Source: JBBIPA01 sp963775935 (GTDB taxonomy: Bacteria; Chloroflexota; Dehalococcoidia; GIF9; UBA5629). Taken from it: 64,000 nucleotides of DNA. Shown piece by piece: positions 46,333 to 55,697 of this stretch. A model generated the notes under the pieces. That model was not told the DNA's origin and ran no database searches. It saw only the letters and a list, made by a program, of their open reading frames with translations. How positions within the stretch are numbered: the first letter of the stretch is position 1; every line of letters begins with the position of its first letter. A program made the position numbers and the translations under genes. The stretch lies in assembly GCA_963775935.1 (NCBI GenBank), contig CAVZKR010000007.1, positions 62,001 through 126,000 of the forward strand, written 5' to 3'.

Positions 46333-46671
46333 GTGAGTAACTTATCACGGCTGGCTATCACTACAATTTTTGGGGCAATATTTGGCATTATATGCATGCT
46401 ATTATCGAAATATACTGCTCAGATTGATTTTTGGCCTATGGGTATCTCGCTTTTGCTCAACCACACTGTCATGGGCGTAGCGATTGGAGCAAGTTCTATC
46501 AAAATGAGCTGGGCAACTCATGGGGTCTTCTGGGGTGCTTTGTTTGGACTGTTCACAGCCATAGGCCTAATCGGAACTAATATAACCCCCTGGATGGCTT
46601 TTATCTATTTGATTATCTGGGGTTTCTTGATTGAAACGATAGCAACTAAAGCGTTTAAGCGACCACAGTAA
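46333..46671 (+). CDS. small membrane protein, unknown function
   Basis: 112 residues from a GTG with AAGGAGGAG upstream. Four membrane helices are predicted, with short loops. I do not recognise the family. It forms a plus-strand pair with the next gene between repeats b and c; a preceding open frame at 46092-46328 overlaps repeat b and is not called. Confidence 0.7.
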   Translation: MSNLSRLAITTIFGAIFGIICMLLSKYTAQIDFWPMGISLLLNHTVMGVAIGASSIKMSWATHGVFWGALFGLFTAIGLIGTNITPWMAFIYLIIWGFLIETIATKAFKRPQ

Positions 46672-46726
46672 ACTAATCAGCAGCTAGCTTAGTTTTCAAA
46701 GCTAAACTTCTTACAGGAGGTGAGTC

Positions 46727-47119
46727 ATGATACGGAGTCTAAAAGTAGTCATGATTATTTGGGCAGTGATAGCGATTTTGGTAGGTCTGGCGTATATCTT
46801 TTTACCTAGCCAATTAGGTGAAATGGGGGGTTTTGAGAAGGGACCTGCCTGGGTGGTATACATTCTGGCGTTACTTGGCATCTGCTACATTGCGACTGGT
46901 GCCTTTGTCATAGTCGCGGCAGTGCGTGACCCGCTGAAGCATATTATGTGGGTACAGTTTGCCATAGCGGTGGCTATTTTGATTGTAGTCGTCGCCGTGT
47001 CCTCAATCATGCGGGGTTTAGTTACCTTCAGCCAGGAGGGAGGACCACTTATCATTAATGCCGTCTTCGCCGTGACTTTCCTCGCCCTTTATCCCTGGCG
47101 TGCGGCAAAAGGTAGCTAG
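46727..47119 (+). CDS. four-helix membrane protein, unknown function
   Basis: 130 residues with about four membrane helices (about 7-25, 42-65, 74-95, 105-122) and the ribosome site AGGAGG. No recognised family. Second gene of the plus-strand pair before repeat c. Confidence 0.75.
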   Translation: MIRSLKVVMIIWAVIAILVGLAYIFLPSQLGEMGGFEKGPAWVVYILALLGICYIATGAFVIVAAVRDPLKHIMWVQFAIAVAILIVVVAVSSIMRGLVTFSQEGGPLIINAVFAVTFLALYPWRAAKGS

Positions 47120-47166
47120 TTAACTGGAGAGAAATCACTGCTTATCGGAAATTGGGCTTCTTGCTT

Positions 47167-47346
47167 TGACCTAACCCCCAATAGTTATACGTTGATACCA
47201 CAAGCATATTCCAATAGGCTTCCTTGTTCACCATTTGCTAGGCGGTAGGGTGTGAGGATGCAGTAGAAAGTCATAAGAGATTTGGGCCAGTGGATAATAT
47301 CAAAGGATAGCTTCTTCATTAGATATGATTCTTGGTAGGCAGGTCA
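47167..47346 (+). repeat. cassette repeat c with terminal inverted repeats
   Basis: 180 bases. The left end TGACCTAACCCCCAA (47167-47181) and the right end TTGGTAGGCAGGTCA (47332-47346) are inverted repeats matching at 12 of 15 positions. The right module encodes the recombinase end to a stop at 47308-47310. Its left neighbour genes run on the plus strand, and its -10 is degenerate (TATAAC preceded by ACG). Confidence 0.85.
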
Positions 47347-47446
47347 TGCAGGTGAGGAGCACCGCGAGTGGTACAACAAATTGTGGGGAAATAAATCTAC
47401 ACGCTAATGGCAAGCATTAGATCACACAGAACACGTAAAAGTTCAA

Positions 47447-47965
47447 TTAGGCTGCCATCTTGATGAATCCCAGTATACCCATGATCTGCATAAGAAAGAT
47501 AATAACGGAGCCAATGAGAAAGAACCAGCCAGTAAGTTTTTGTAGCGGGTGCGTTGTTATAATCAGGTGGATAGCCAACAAAATAAACAGAACAACGAGA
47601 ATTACCTGGGTAAAACTCGCTGCGATACCTATCATCCCCCCAATAGAAAGGAAAGATACTGCTAGTAGAAGCCTGCCAAAAGCATGAAGAGCACTGTAGT
47701 ATCCCAACAGTCTCGGGTCAAACCCCCACAAGCCAATCGCTGCTAATGATACCGCATATAGTGTAAAGAGCACGAGACATAACGCTATAGAAACCGGCGA
47801 TGCCCCTGTCATAAGATTAAGGGGCTTAAACATTACGAGTAATATCAAGACTATAGATACGGTGCCAGCTATAATGCCAGGCAACTTGAGGTCGGTTTTT
47901 CCTAGTAGATTCCATGAATGACTAAACAGAACTAAGGCGAAGAGCACGACAGCTAGAGCGTCCAT
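47447..47965 (-). CDS. multi-pass membrane protein, unknown function
   Basis: 172 residues, five to six membrane helices; GGAGG before the ATG. No soluble domain or catalytic motif is visible. Single cargo between repeats c and d. Confidence 0.75.
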   Translation of the reverse strand: MDALAVVLFALVLFSHSWNLLGKTDLKLPGIIAGTVSIVLILLVMFKPLNLMTGASPVSIALCLVLFTLYAVSLAAIGLWGFDPRLLGYYSALHAFGRLLLAVSFLSIGGMIGIAASFTQVILVVLFILLAIHLIITTHPLQKLTGWFFLIGSVIIFLMQIMGILGFIKMAA

Positions 47966-48121
47966 TTGTCCACCTCCACAATATTAAATACAACTACCTC
48001 GTGGTTAATTTAGTTATTGTCCAATGATAGTGCTTCAGCTCTTTTGCTTGAGATTCATATTATTTTTGAATTTTACTCTTCCCGTAATACTCTGTCAATA
48101 CGATAACATTTTTACGGTAAA

Positions 48122-48345
48122 TGACCAGCTCTCAACAATTGTACCACCTTCAGACTCTAATTTGTTTTATGTACAGGCTATCTACCATAGGCCAAATTGT
48201 TCACCAAATGCGAGAATCTGGCCAGTTGGTTATGGGTACGCCCAATGTTATGAAAATGGAAAGGCGTGGTTTGATTACCTCGTTATTTACAGGGAGAAAA
48301 GAGAGGCATGTGGTAGCGTCACAGGTGGATAGGTTGATAAGGTAG
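48122..48345 (+). repeat. cassette repeat d with internal segment
   Basis: Left end TGACCAGCTCTCAACAA, then the left module to TTCACCAAATG. An internal segment follows that is shared with repeat i (AGAATCTGGCCAGTTG... to CCAATGTTATGAAAA) in place of the usual right module. Only a degenerate recombinase end (VDRLIR and stop) remains. Confidence 0.75.
48138..48146 (-). promoter_or_regulatory. extended -10 in repeat d
   Basis: TGG-TACAAT on the minus strand, about 165 bases before the membrane protein gene at 47965. Confidence 0.45.
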
Positions 48346-48411
48346 GGTGAAAGTTGGTAGGCTTAGATTGCAAATCAAAATTGGACTAAATTCGGCGTTT
48401 AGTATCCTGCC

Positions 48412-50067
48412 CTATCTTTCCTTGTAGTATTTGTATACCGACCAGAAGGCTGGCTTTGGTTCCATCGTAATGTAGTCCCATATGCCATAGCCGAATTTGT
48501 TCTTATCATATTCCTGGCCAGAAGCAGGTTCGTCCCACACATGTAAGAATAAACCATCTGCTTCTGCCTGAAAATTAATTCTTATCTGCCTATCGATGGA
48601 TTCAGCCTGTGCTACAGGGTCATGCAAGGGTTTGGGTGTCCTTTTAAAAGGTTCGTCCCACCAACCACCCCATAATTCTCCATTTGCAATGGTTAGACAA
48701 CCTATTTCGGCTATGACAAAAGGTTTAGAAGGATGTGCTTCTTTCCAATGCGAAATAGCGCTGACATACTCTTGCTCGGTAGATGACTTTGTTCCTGTTC
48801 CCTTATATAACTGCGGAAAAACCACATCCATTGATTCCCAATTAAGTTTATTAATACTATACCCTTGATAGTCGCAATAAGTTACCTTACCGCGGTAGTT
48901 TTGACGAGCCACTTTTATCAGTTCATTTACGTTTGTCTGTAAATCACTTTTTGTCAGCTTATTACTATGTAATTCTATTTCATTACCTACAATTAACACT
49001 TCAGCTTTGGATTCCTGAGCTTTTTTAGCGAAGTCAGAAAGCCATTTGCTATAGGTAGCAAGGTCAATATTATCCTTTTCGTAAGTATAGAGTGGCGAAT
49101 ACTGTAACCACACTTCCAGACCTTCTTCATGCGCTCCTCCCACATGACGGAAGGAGAGGTCGGTATAGCCCCATATTCTCACTGCATTAACTCCAAGTAC
49201 CCAGCGCATCAAGGCATAATCAAACCTGACATCATCAGCAGATTTTTGCATATATCCATGTGGTTCATGAAAGTAACCCATACCTAACGTTTGCGGCTTT
49301 TTGCCTGTTAGTGACTCTGTTTCATCCATTTGCTGGTTATACTTTTCCTGGAATTCAGCCAGCTTGGGAAATATCTTGGAGTAATCCGGATGCTCCAAAG
49401 GATTATAGTCATCGTAATCCCTCGTATAAGCACGCCACAGCAGAGCTTCTAAAGTAACGGAATGCATCTTCCTCTGGATTCCCTTCCCATATATCTTTTC
49501 CAGCGTTGGTTTGTATTTGGGAATGCTGGCTAGCCAGAGGAAGTCTTCTATTGCCTCTACGTCTTTTACTTCCAGTGTTTTGAAATACGGCAGTTTTTTC
49601 AATTGAGTAGCCAGCTCTTGGTCAATCCTGCCTATCTCAGATAAATAGCTGTCAAACATCTGCTGAAGATACTTATCAGGCTCTTTAAGGAATTGTCTCT
49701 CAAGCTCAGTGAGTTTGCGGTCCTGGATACACAATCTTTCTCTCAGTACATGCAGTTGGAAATCTTTGGGAAGCGATTGGGTGAAGAGAATATAGTCAGC
49801 TACATTGTCATCAATCCTGAATTTCGAATACGTTTGATAGAGGTCATCGGACAACGACTTCAGGTAATCAGTGGCGGCGGTAATCTTCTGACTCGGCGTT
49901 GGCTTAGGTATGGGAGTCTGCGCAGGTGTAGGAGTGTATGCTGGTGTGGAAGCAGGAACAGGTGCGCATGCGGACATTGCCAAGAGAGCGCTACATATCA
50001 TGCCTAATACTATCTTCTTCCTTTTACATGTTGCAAAACCCTGTAGGGGAGAGAGAAGATTATTCAC
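48412..50067 (-). CDS. lipoprotein with clan-A glycoside hydrolase-like barrel
   Basis: 551 residues. A signal peptide with lipobox MSAC (Cys34) and a Pro/Thr-rich linker (35-60) precede an alpha-helical region (60-250) and a TIM-barrel-like domain (255-551). IVGNEIEL (Asn362, Glu363) and FVIAEIGC (Glu454) are placed as the acid/base and nucleophile of clan GH-A enzymes. It may cleave a surface or external polysaccharide; the family is not identified with certainty. Single cargo between repeats d and e. Confidence 0.75.
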   Translation of the reverse strand: MNNLLSPLQGFATCKRKKIVLGMICSALLAMSACAPVPASTPAYTPTPAQTPIPKPTPSQKITAATDYLKSLSDDLYQTYSKFRIDDNVADYILFTQSLPKDFQLHVLRERLCIQDRKLTELERQFLKEPDKYLQQMFDSYLSEIGRIDQELATQLKKLPYFKTLEVKDVEAIEDFLWLASIPKYKPTLEKIYGKGIQRKMHSVTLEALLWRAYTRDYDDYNPLEHPDYSKIFPKLAEFQEKYNQQMDETESLTGKKPQTLGMGYFHEPHGYMQKSADDVRFDYALMRWVLGVNAVRIWGYTDLSFRHVGGAHEEGLEVWLQYSPLYTYEKDNIDLATYSKWLSDFAKKAQESKAEVLIVGNEIELHSNKLTKSDLQTNVNELIKVARQNYRGKVTYCDYQGYSINKLNWESMDVVFPQLYKGTGTKSSTEQEYVSAISHWKEAHPSKPFVIAEIGCLTIANGELWGGWWDEPFKRTPKPLHDPVAQAESIDRQIRINFQAEADGLFLHVWDEPASGQEYDKNKFGYGIWDYITMEPKPAFWSVYKYYKER

Positions 50068-50095
50068 TGTAATACTTCCTTAACTGCCACTTCTT

Positions 50096-50172
50096 ACCTG
50101 CCCCCATTGTACCACCTTTAGACTCTAATTTGTTGAAGTACAGGCTATCAGCAATAGGCTTCCTCGTTCACC
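50096..50172 (+). repeat. cassette repeat e (left module only)
   Basis: ACCTGCCCCC then the conserved left module (CTCTAATTTGTTGAAGTACA...) to TTCACCA. The right module is absent; the subtilase gene follows. Confidence 0.8.
50106..50114 (-). promoter_or_regulatory. extended -10 in repeat e
   Basis: TGG-TACAAT on the minus strand, with the predicted transcription start about 30 bases before the lipoprotein gene at 50067. Confidence 0.55.
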
Positions 50173-50263
50173 AGACAGAACTTGTGCAAATTCCTGTTTC
50201 AATATAAACATTTTTGCCTCTATTTCGTTTTCTAGTATAGAGATTTATCTTGGGGATCAATAA

Positions 50264-51196
50264 ATGTTGCTACAAAAGAGAAATACATTAATAATAGCTG
50301 TAGTAATAACAGCAATCAGTAGTTTTTTGACAACAACTCAGATAGTAATGTCAGAAGACCGGAACCAGAAACCTGATCTCTGTGGAAAATTAGCTGCAAG
50401 TTGCCAGAATAATGATCCTTACCACATTTGGCAGTGGGGTCTCGCTAAAATAGAATCATTTCCAATATATTCAAATCATTATCATAGTGTTGTTGTAGCG
50501 GTACTTGATAGCGGCATAGATACAAATCATGAAGACCTCGCCGACAAAGTAATAGACAGTGTAAATCTTAGTCACAGCACAACTGCAACTGACCTTTATG
50601 GTCATGGCACTCATGTAGCCGGCATCATTGCTGCTAAGGCAGATAATAATATCGGAGTCGCGGGAGCAGCGCCCAATGCCAGACTACTAAATATAAAAAT
50701 AGCCGAAGACAATGGGATTGTATGGGCTGCCAATTTAGCCCAGGGTATTGTGTGGGCAGTGGACCACGGAGCTCACGTTATCAATATGAGCCTGGCTATA
50801 TCGCAAAAAACCGATGCCCTAGAACAGGCAGTTAAATACGCCTGCAATCATGGTGTAGTCTTGGTTGCCGCTGCCGGAAATTTCACTAAATCAATAACCT
50901 ATCCGGCTGCATTTCCCGAAGTGATTGCGGTGGCAGCGTTAAATCAAGATGATTCTGTCTGGTCTGAATCAGATGACGGATCTTTTGTTAGTGCTTTTGC
51001 TCCAGGTGTTGATATATACTCCACCCTCCCCCATAACAATTACGGTTACTACAGTGGCAGTTCTATGGCAACCGCTCATGTTTCTGCCGTTGCTGCCCTA
51101 GTTCTTGGTACCCTAAAGCACAGGGATATTAACAGTTCTGTAAATGGCAAAGTTTCCCAGGTTATCAAATCGTTATTTCCCAAACCTAACAGATAG
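50264..51196 (+). CDS. subtilisin-like serine protease (S8 family)
   Basis: 310 residues. A signal peptide or anchor (about 8-28) precedes a peptidase domain with the full triad: Asp82 in LDSGID, His114 in GHGTHVAG, Ser267 in GSSMATAH; oxyanion Asn206 is in AAAGN. The propeptide is very short, so it may fold without one. It is secreted or surface-anchored. One of few plus-strand cargo genes, between repeats e and f. Confidence 0.9.
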   Translation: MLLQKRNTLIIAVVITAISSFLTTTQIVMSEDRNQKPDLCGKLAASCQNNDPYHIWQWGLAKIESFPIYSNHYHSVVVAVLDSGIDTNHEDLADKVIDSVNLSHSTTATDLYGHGTHVAGIIAAKADNNIGVAGAAPNARLLNIKIAEDNGIVWAANLAQGIVWAVDHGAHVINMSLAISQKTDALEQAVKYACNHGVVLVAAAGNFTKSITYPAAFPEVIAVAALNQDDSVWSESDDGSFVSAFAPGVDIYSTLPHNNYGYYSGSSMATAHVSAVAALVLGTLKHRDINSSVNGKVSQVIKSLFPKPNR

Positions 51197-51208
51197 CTGG
51201 CAATATTT

Positions 51209-51320
51209 ATCTGCCCCCCAACCCATTACATTCCTTTTAGATTCCAATGTATTTAAGCCTTACCATCTACCATAGGCCTCGTCGTTTACCAAATGCGAAA
51301 TTCTGGGCTTGGTGAAACGG
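51209..51320 (+). repeat. cassette repeat f (degenerate left module)
   Basis: A diverged left module (GCCCCCCAACCCATTAC to TTTACCAAATGCG) followed by a diverged form of the internal segment seen in repeats d and i. The promoter-like element is lost. Its left neighbour is the plus-strand subtilase gene. Confidence 0.65.
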
Positions 51321-51395
51321 TACGACCAAATCTATCATAAAGGCAGAAAAGATAAGGCCAGTTTGGGATGTGTGTTCGATTGCGATTAAATGGAG

Positions 51396-52073
51396 TTACT
51401 TTTCTTTCTTTATGGAAATCTTCATCCACACATTTATTGGTTCCATTTGATAACAATTCTTGAATTTGGTCTGATCTAGAATATGCTTTATTCTGGTACG
51501 ATACTCAACTTCATCAAAGCCATGGAATTTTAGAACTGTGCTTAATACCTTGTAACGTAAATACCCATATTCAGTCTTTAATTGTTTAGCTTGGTCTTTG
51601 GGGAAATCAGGATACCCATCAAATATCCATCCTTCCCCTCCTTGCTTCAAAACGCGATAGCATTCATCAAATACTTTTATTGGATATTTCCAGTGATGTA
51701 ACGAACCTGTGCTGACAATAAAATCAATTGAATTATTTTCAAAGGGAAGCATAATGGCGTTAGCAAGTTCGAAACGGACATTTGGTATGCCTTTGGCGTG
51801 TCTTGTTGAAATATCTACCATTTTTTTACTCAAGTCTATGCCGCATATCGTTAAATCAGGCGCACTCTTTGCAATCTCGATCGATAAGTAGCCTGTGCCA
51901 GAGCCCAAATCAACTACGGTTCCGCGCGAAATCTTGTCAACAATGAGTTGAGCTAACTCATATTCTGATTTCTTAAGAAGCTTAGCCGCTGTGGCATTGT
52001 AAAAAATAGCACCTGGGCCAGGTATCTTTTCTGGTATTTTCTGTAGATCCCTTATGAATGTTATCAGAGACAT
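51396..52073 (-). CDS. class I SAM-dependent methyltransferase
   Basis: 225 residues. Motif I VVDLGSGTGYLSI (53-65), an acidic Asp in CGIDLSKKMV, ANAIMLPF, and STGSLHHWKYP are those of Methyltransf_11/25 enzymes. The substrate is unknown. A single cargo gene between repeats f and g. Confidence 0.87.
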   Translation of the reverse strand: MSLITFIRDLQKIPEKIPGPGAIFYNATAAKLLKKSEYELAQLIVDKISRGTVVDLGSGTGYLSIEIAKSAPDLTICGIDLSKKMVDISTRHAKGIPNVRFELANAIMLPFENNSIDFIVSTGSLHHWKYPIKVFDECYRVLKQGGEGWIFDGYPDFPKDQAKQLKTEYGYLRYKVLSTVLKFHGFDEVEYRTRIKHILDQTKFKNCYQMEPINVWMKISIKKEK

Positions 52074-52300
52074 ATGTCTATTATCCTGCTATATCTACTG
52101 TGATTACAACTTTTCAGCAGGTAACTAATAGCGTAGGCATCGTGATGTTTAACTTGGGTTACCTTCTTACTGAAAACATATAGGGGCATATACCCTAGTC
52201 AGGTTTTAGTAAGCATAAAAATTAGAAATTTGGTTAGATTTATATATATAGGCGAGAGGGAAATACTTGTAAGCAAATAATGTCTCACGATGTGATGATT

Positions 52301-52548
52301 GAGGCTAGCGTGGAAACGATATTAGTAAGCTGCGAAGAAAGACGGGTATAGCGGTTCATCCTCACTTATTGAGGCATACCTTCGCTATCCTATGGCTAAA
52401 GAATGGTGGGGATAGTCTAATGCTACAGAGGTTACTTGGACATACTACATTGATGATGACTAATAGGTATTGTCAGGCTATGGGGTGTGAGGATGCAGTA
52501 GAAAGTCACAAATGGTTTGGGCCAGTGGATAATATTAGATACAAATAG
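52301..52548 (+). pseudogene. recombinase C-terminal remnant g
   Basis: Encodes about 80 residues of a tyrosine recombinase catalytic domain: KTGIAVHPHLLRHTFA, LKNGGDSLMLQRLLGHTT and TNRYCQ, with the catalytic His-Leu-Arg-His, His and Tyr. A missing base near 52322 (ATATTAGT against ATATTCAGT in remnant l) breaks the frame before it. It lacks a start and everything upstream. Confidence 0.82.
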
Positions 52549-52686
52549 TATTTAAGTTATTGAATTTCTGTACCAAATACAAGCATTGGTCGCTTTAGAA
52601 ACCGATATGTCCAAATCAGGAATTGCTGTAGCTCACTTAGTTTATCATGTGCGTTCGCTATATTTGCTCTTTCAAAGGCACCAAGT

Positions 52687-53202
52687 TCAATAAGAAGTTG
52701 TAGTTGGTTTAGGTTTCGACCAACGCATTGCGACTTTTTCAAGCTCCTCTAAAAGACGGGGTTCGTTATTAGTAGTACGAATTTTATCTATATAGGGCTT
52801 GAGTTCTTGATAGTAGCGTTTAATTTTGAAAGAATATTGCCGCTCAGCTACCTCTTCGTGAACAATCCCCATATTAATTGCCACACAATAGGATTCCAAT
52901 TCATTAAGGTAACTCTTCAGCAAACCGCGAATCTTAGATTCACAGGGAGAAAGTAACTGCGTTACTTCTGATTCAGTTAGAGGTTCTGATCTATCAACCA
53001 TATTTAGGAAACTACTGTTTAATTCATCCTCAATAGTATTTAAAAGTACATGGTTAGGGATGATTCGGAATGCTGTACTCATTTTATTCCATTTCCTTTG
53101 GTCTACAAGCTGATATAGAACAGCACCAAACATAGCTGCTGTCGCTAATGCTCCAATAGCTATAATTATATTGACAACCAATGTCCAATCCGCAATTGTC
53201 AT
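52687..53202 (-). CDS. membrane-anchored DUF4760-like protein
   Basis: 171 residues: one N-terminal membrane helix (about 7-32), then a mostly helical cytoplasmic domain. The pattern resembles DUF4760 proteins, without certainty. AGGAGG precedes the ATG. A small open frame (52557-52742) overlapping its 3' end could be a shifted continuation but is not called. Single cargo between g and h. Confidence 0.65.
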   Translation of the reverse strand: MTIADWTLVVNIIIAIGALATAAMFGAVLYQLVDQRKWNKMSTAFRIIPNHVLLNTIEDELNSSFLNMVDRSEPLTESEVTQLLSPCESKIRGLLKSYLNELESYCVAINMGIVHEEVAERQYSFKIKRYYQELKPYIDKIRTTNNEPRLLEELEKVAMRWSKPKPTTTSY

Positions 53203-53240
53203 GCTTTTAATACCTCCTGTAGCAGTTCCACCCGCAATTA

Positions 53241-53387
53241 TGACCCCAATATTTATACCACTTTCCTTTGCTTAACGCCAGCTATCTATAATAGGCCTCC
53301 CTGTTCACCAAATGTGAGGCGATAGGGTGTTTGGATGCGGTGGAAAGTCATAAAGGATATGGACCGGTGGATAATATCAAGGCGTAG
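53241..53387 (+). repeat. cassette repeat h
   Basis: TGACCCCAATATTTATACC, left module to TTCACCAAATG, then the right module (recombinase end, with one changed codon giving GCLDAVESHKGYGPVDNI) to a stop at 53385-53387. Confidence 0.82.
53252..53260 (-). promoter_or_regulatory. extended -10 in repeat h
   Basis: TGG-TATAAA on the minus strand, about 50 bases before the gene at 53202 and pointing into it. Confidence 0.5.
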
Positions 53388-53431
53388 ATTCTTTGTTGGG
53401 TTACATACTTCGTACAGAATTTAACTGCGCA

Positions 53432-54631
53432 TTATTCAACTTTTGAAACTGTTATTCCCCAAACTATTAATCCTGGATCTGATGAATTAGTGGTACTTTG
53501 AGATGTATCAGTTATTTTAATCTGTTTCAAAGCTTTTGCTTGATTACTTGGGCTGACAGAGATTGTCAGCATATCAATAGCTATTAATCTTGATTCGGTT
53601 TTTCCTTGCCAAGCTACTTGACTGTTTGGATCGGTAACCGTTCTGACAGTGGGACCATAGAGTTCATCTAAAGTATATTCACGTATATTTTTCCCCACTA
53701 TTAAATTGGTTTCTTCGATTTGATTTGTGTCAAAAATAAGAGTTATTTTACCGGCTTGTTTACCCATAAACTGTGGATAAGTAGCAGTTGAATTAATAAG
53801 GAAGAAAAGGTTTGTTACTTTTGGGATATCAGTTCCTATTATAGCTTCTTGAGAAAATGACGAAGCACCATATTGTGATAAAAATACCTCATTTCCTGAT
53901 ATTTTAAAAGGTGTATAGCAAAGTACTTGGTCACCAACTGGTAGATTACTAACACCAGAGCTAGAATTCGCAATACTGGAAAGATGTATTTCTACATAAC
54001 TGACGTTATTCATTTTTAGTGTAGTCGTAATTGCTGGCTTTACTATAACCGGAGTAGGTGGATTTATTGTCGTGGATGTAGATTGTTGCCCAGTTGGCGG
54101 ATTTGACTCAAAAAAATTGAATAATAACTCCTGCTTGCTATGATAATGCCATGTTATTAATAAAGCCAAGTCTTTTGCATAAGGGTTCATCTTAAATTTA
54201 ACACTACCACTCCAACTTTCATTGGGATAGAATTCTCTGGTATATCCAGGCAACGTAATAAATTCTCCTTTTCTTGGGTCAGGAGGTGGTATCCAAGGTT
54301 CTGTTATTTTATTTGTATTATCCCTCATTGCGAGCTCAGGTCCTGGATTCCTCAAGTTAGCTAAACCAAAGTTTCTTCTATCGCCGAGGTTGGTTATAGT
54401 TATATCTACTTCGTAGAAATCACCACTCCATTTATTATCACGTGGCTTGAATTGCCAGTTGTCGACAATAACTGGTGGTATTGCTGTAGGAGTAGGTTGC
54501 GCTGCTGGTGGTTTAGACATAGGAGTGGTAGGCTGTGCATTAGGGCTTGAAGGCTGTATAGCACACCCAAGTACAGTAAACAACGATACTATCACTATTA
54601 GGAAATACCTGGCCTTCACTGTACCTGACAT
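53432..54631 (-). CDS. secreted lipoprotein with two beta-rich domains
   Basis: 399 residues. Lipobox VLGC near residue 23, then a Pro/Ser/Thr-rich linker. A domain at about 55-175 (DNWQFKPRDNKWSG... ITITNLGD) resembles the immunoglobulin-like DUF4352 type, and the second domain (200-399) is beta-rich and unidentified. No catalytic motif is seen. Single cargo between repeats h and i. Confidence 0.7.
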   Translation of the reverse strand: MSGTVKARYFLIVIVSLFTVLGCAIQPSSPNAQPTTPMSKPPAAQPTPTAIPPVIVDNWQFKPRDNKWSGDFYEVDITITNLGDRRNFGLANLRNPGPELAMRDNTNKITEPWIPPPDPRKGEFITLPGYTREFYPNESWSGSVKFKMNPYAKDLALLITWHYHSKQELLFNFFESNPPTGQQSTSTTINPPTPVIVKPAITTTLKMNNVSYVEIHLSSIANSSSGVSNLPVGDQVLCYTPFKISGNEVFLSQYGASSFSQEAIIGTDIPKVTNLFFLINSTATYPQFMGKQAGKITLIFDTNQIEETNLIVGKNIREYTLDELYGPTVRTVTDPNSQVAWQGKTESRLIAIDMLTISVSPSNQAKALKQIKITDTSQSTTNSSDPGLIVWGITVSKVE

Positions 54632-54671
54632 CAGTTACTCCAAACTTTGTGAATTATATATCTTTACTTTT

Positions 54672-54855
54672 CTGAAAGCTATAGTAGGCCTCCATGTTCA
54701 CCAAATGCAAGAATCTGGCCAGTTGATTACCGGTGCGCCCAATGTTATGAAAAGAGAAAGTTGTGGTGAAAATTCTTTTTATTGTCAGTGAGATTTTGAG
54801 GATGCTATAGAAAGTCATAAGCGGTTTGGGCCGGTGGATGGGTTGACAAGATATA
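54672..54855 (+). repeat. cassette repeat i with internal segment
   Basis: A truncated left module (only the last 30 bases, GCTATAGTAGGCCTCCATG to CACCAAATG), then the internal segment shared with d, then TATTGTCAG and a degenerate right module to a stop near 54855. It shows the order left module, internal segment, right module in one copy. The promoter part is lost. Confidence 0.75.
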
Positions 54856-54917
54856 GCTTCGTTATTAGTCATGATTTTGCGTGACATTGCTAATTTACTC
54901 CTACCCTTTTCACACCT

Positions 54918-55337
54918 TTAGAAAAACGATAGTATAAATCCAATAACAATTAGCACAATACCAACAACTGGTACAAAGATGGGAGTTTTAGCATTGGTTT
55001 TTTCCCTGATAAACATCATAAGATAAAGCCAAATCCCCCAGCCGATGAGACTAACTATAGGGATTGCATAATATGACCACATTTCACCTGAATGGAAAGC
55101 GAAAATAATCATTGCTGCTATAGCCAAGCCCAGAGCTACGATAGCCCCACCAACTCCTTTCATAAAAGCAGCAAGAAGCGTTTGCATCTTTAAGCCCAAC
55201 TCCTCCCATTTCCTCCCCAATGCCCATTCATGATAATGAAAGAATTTCGGATTTAGTAAATACATAAAACCTATAACAACTGCGAAAATCACTGACAATG
55301 AATAACAGGTGAAAGCCGCCCAAATGAATCCATCCAT
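54918..55337 (-). CDS. four-helix membrane protein, unknown function
   Basis: 139 residues with about four membrane helices (about 5-27, 55-77, 83-105, 117-138). No recognised domain. Single cargo between i and j. Confidence 0.75.
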   Translation of the reverse strand: MDGFIWAAFTCYSLSVIFAVVIGFMYLLNPKFFHYHEWALGRKWEELGLKMQTLLAAFMKGVGGAIVALGLAIAAMIIFAFHSGEMWSYYAIPIVSLIGWGIWLYLMMFIREKTNAKTPIFVPVVGIVLIVIGFILSFF

Positions 55338-55374
55338 GAAAACCTCCCATATGCTTAATCTAATGCAATCTTGC

Positions 55375-55534
55375 TCTGGCCTTCTCTCATTGTATCATTT
55401 TTTTGAATCTAATTTGTTGAATTGCATGCTATCTGCAATAGTTTTCCTTGTTCACCAAATGTCAGGCGGTAGGGGGTGAGGATGCGGTGGAGGCGCATAA
55501 GTTATATTCGCCGGTAGATAGAATCAAACTGTAA
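55375..55534 (+). repeat. cassette repeat j
   Basis: A diverged start, left module CTAATTTGTTGAATTGCATG to TTCACCAAATG, then TCAGGCGGTAGG and the recombinase end (EDAVEAHKLYSPVDRIKL) to a stop at 55532-55534. Confidence 0.82.
55389..55397 (-). promoter_or_regulatory. extended -10 in repeat j
   Basis: TGA-TACAAT on the minus strand, about 50 bases before the gene at 55337. Confidence 0.45.
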
Positions 55535-55536
55535 AT

Positions 55537-55662
55537 CTATTTAGGTTTACAAGGATGCTTTTTGGTAGCGCCGTGACATTCTTTAATCTGCTCCGGGCTA
55601 CACTCGCCTGGTTTGCCCTTTAACTTGTCAGGATGTTCGCATTGATTTTTGTTCTTCTTCAT
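55537..55662 (-). CDS. 41-residue cysteine-containing microprotein
   Basis: 41 residues (MKKNKNQCEHPDKLKGKPGE, then CSPEQIKECHG and a C-terminal HPCKPK). Four cysteines and two or more histidines suggest metal binding. AGGAGG lies upstream of the ATG. A truncated relative with the same N terminus is at 61247-61342. It shares an interval with the next gene between repeats j and k. Confidence 0.72.
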   Translation of the reverse strand: MKKNKNQCEHPDKLKGKPGECSPEQIKECHGATKKHPCKPK

Positions 55663-55697
55663 AATAAGTACTTCCTCCTAGCCGATATGTAATTTGA

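Noticed and set aside
48121..48345. 74-residue open frame within repeat d
   Set aside because: It coincides with the repeat; the same sequence in repeat i is interrupted, so coding is unlikely.
52557..52742. 61-residue minus-strand open frame downstream of the DUF4760-like gene
   Set aside because: It overlaps the end of that gene in another frame and has no ribosome site; a frameshifted extension cannot be excluded but is not supported.
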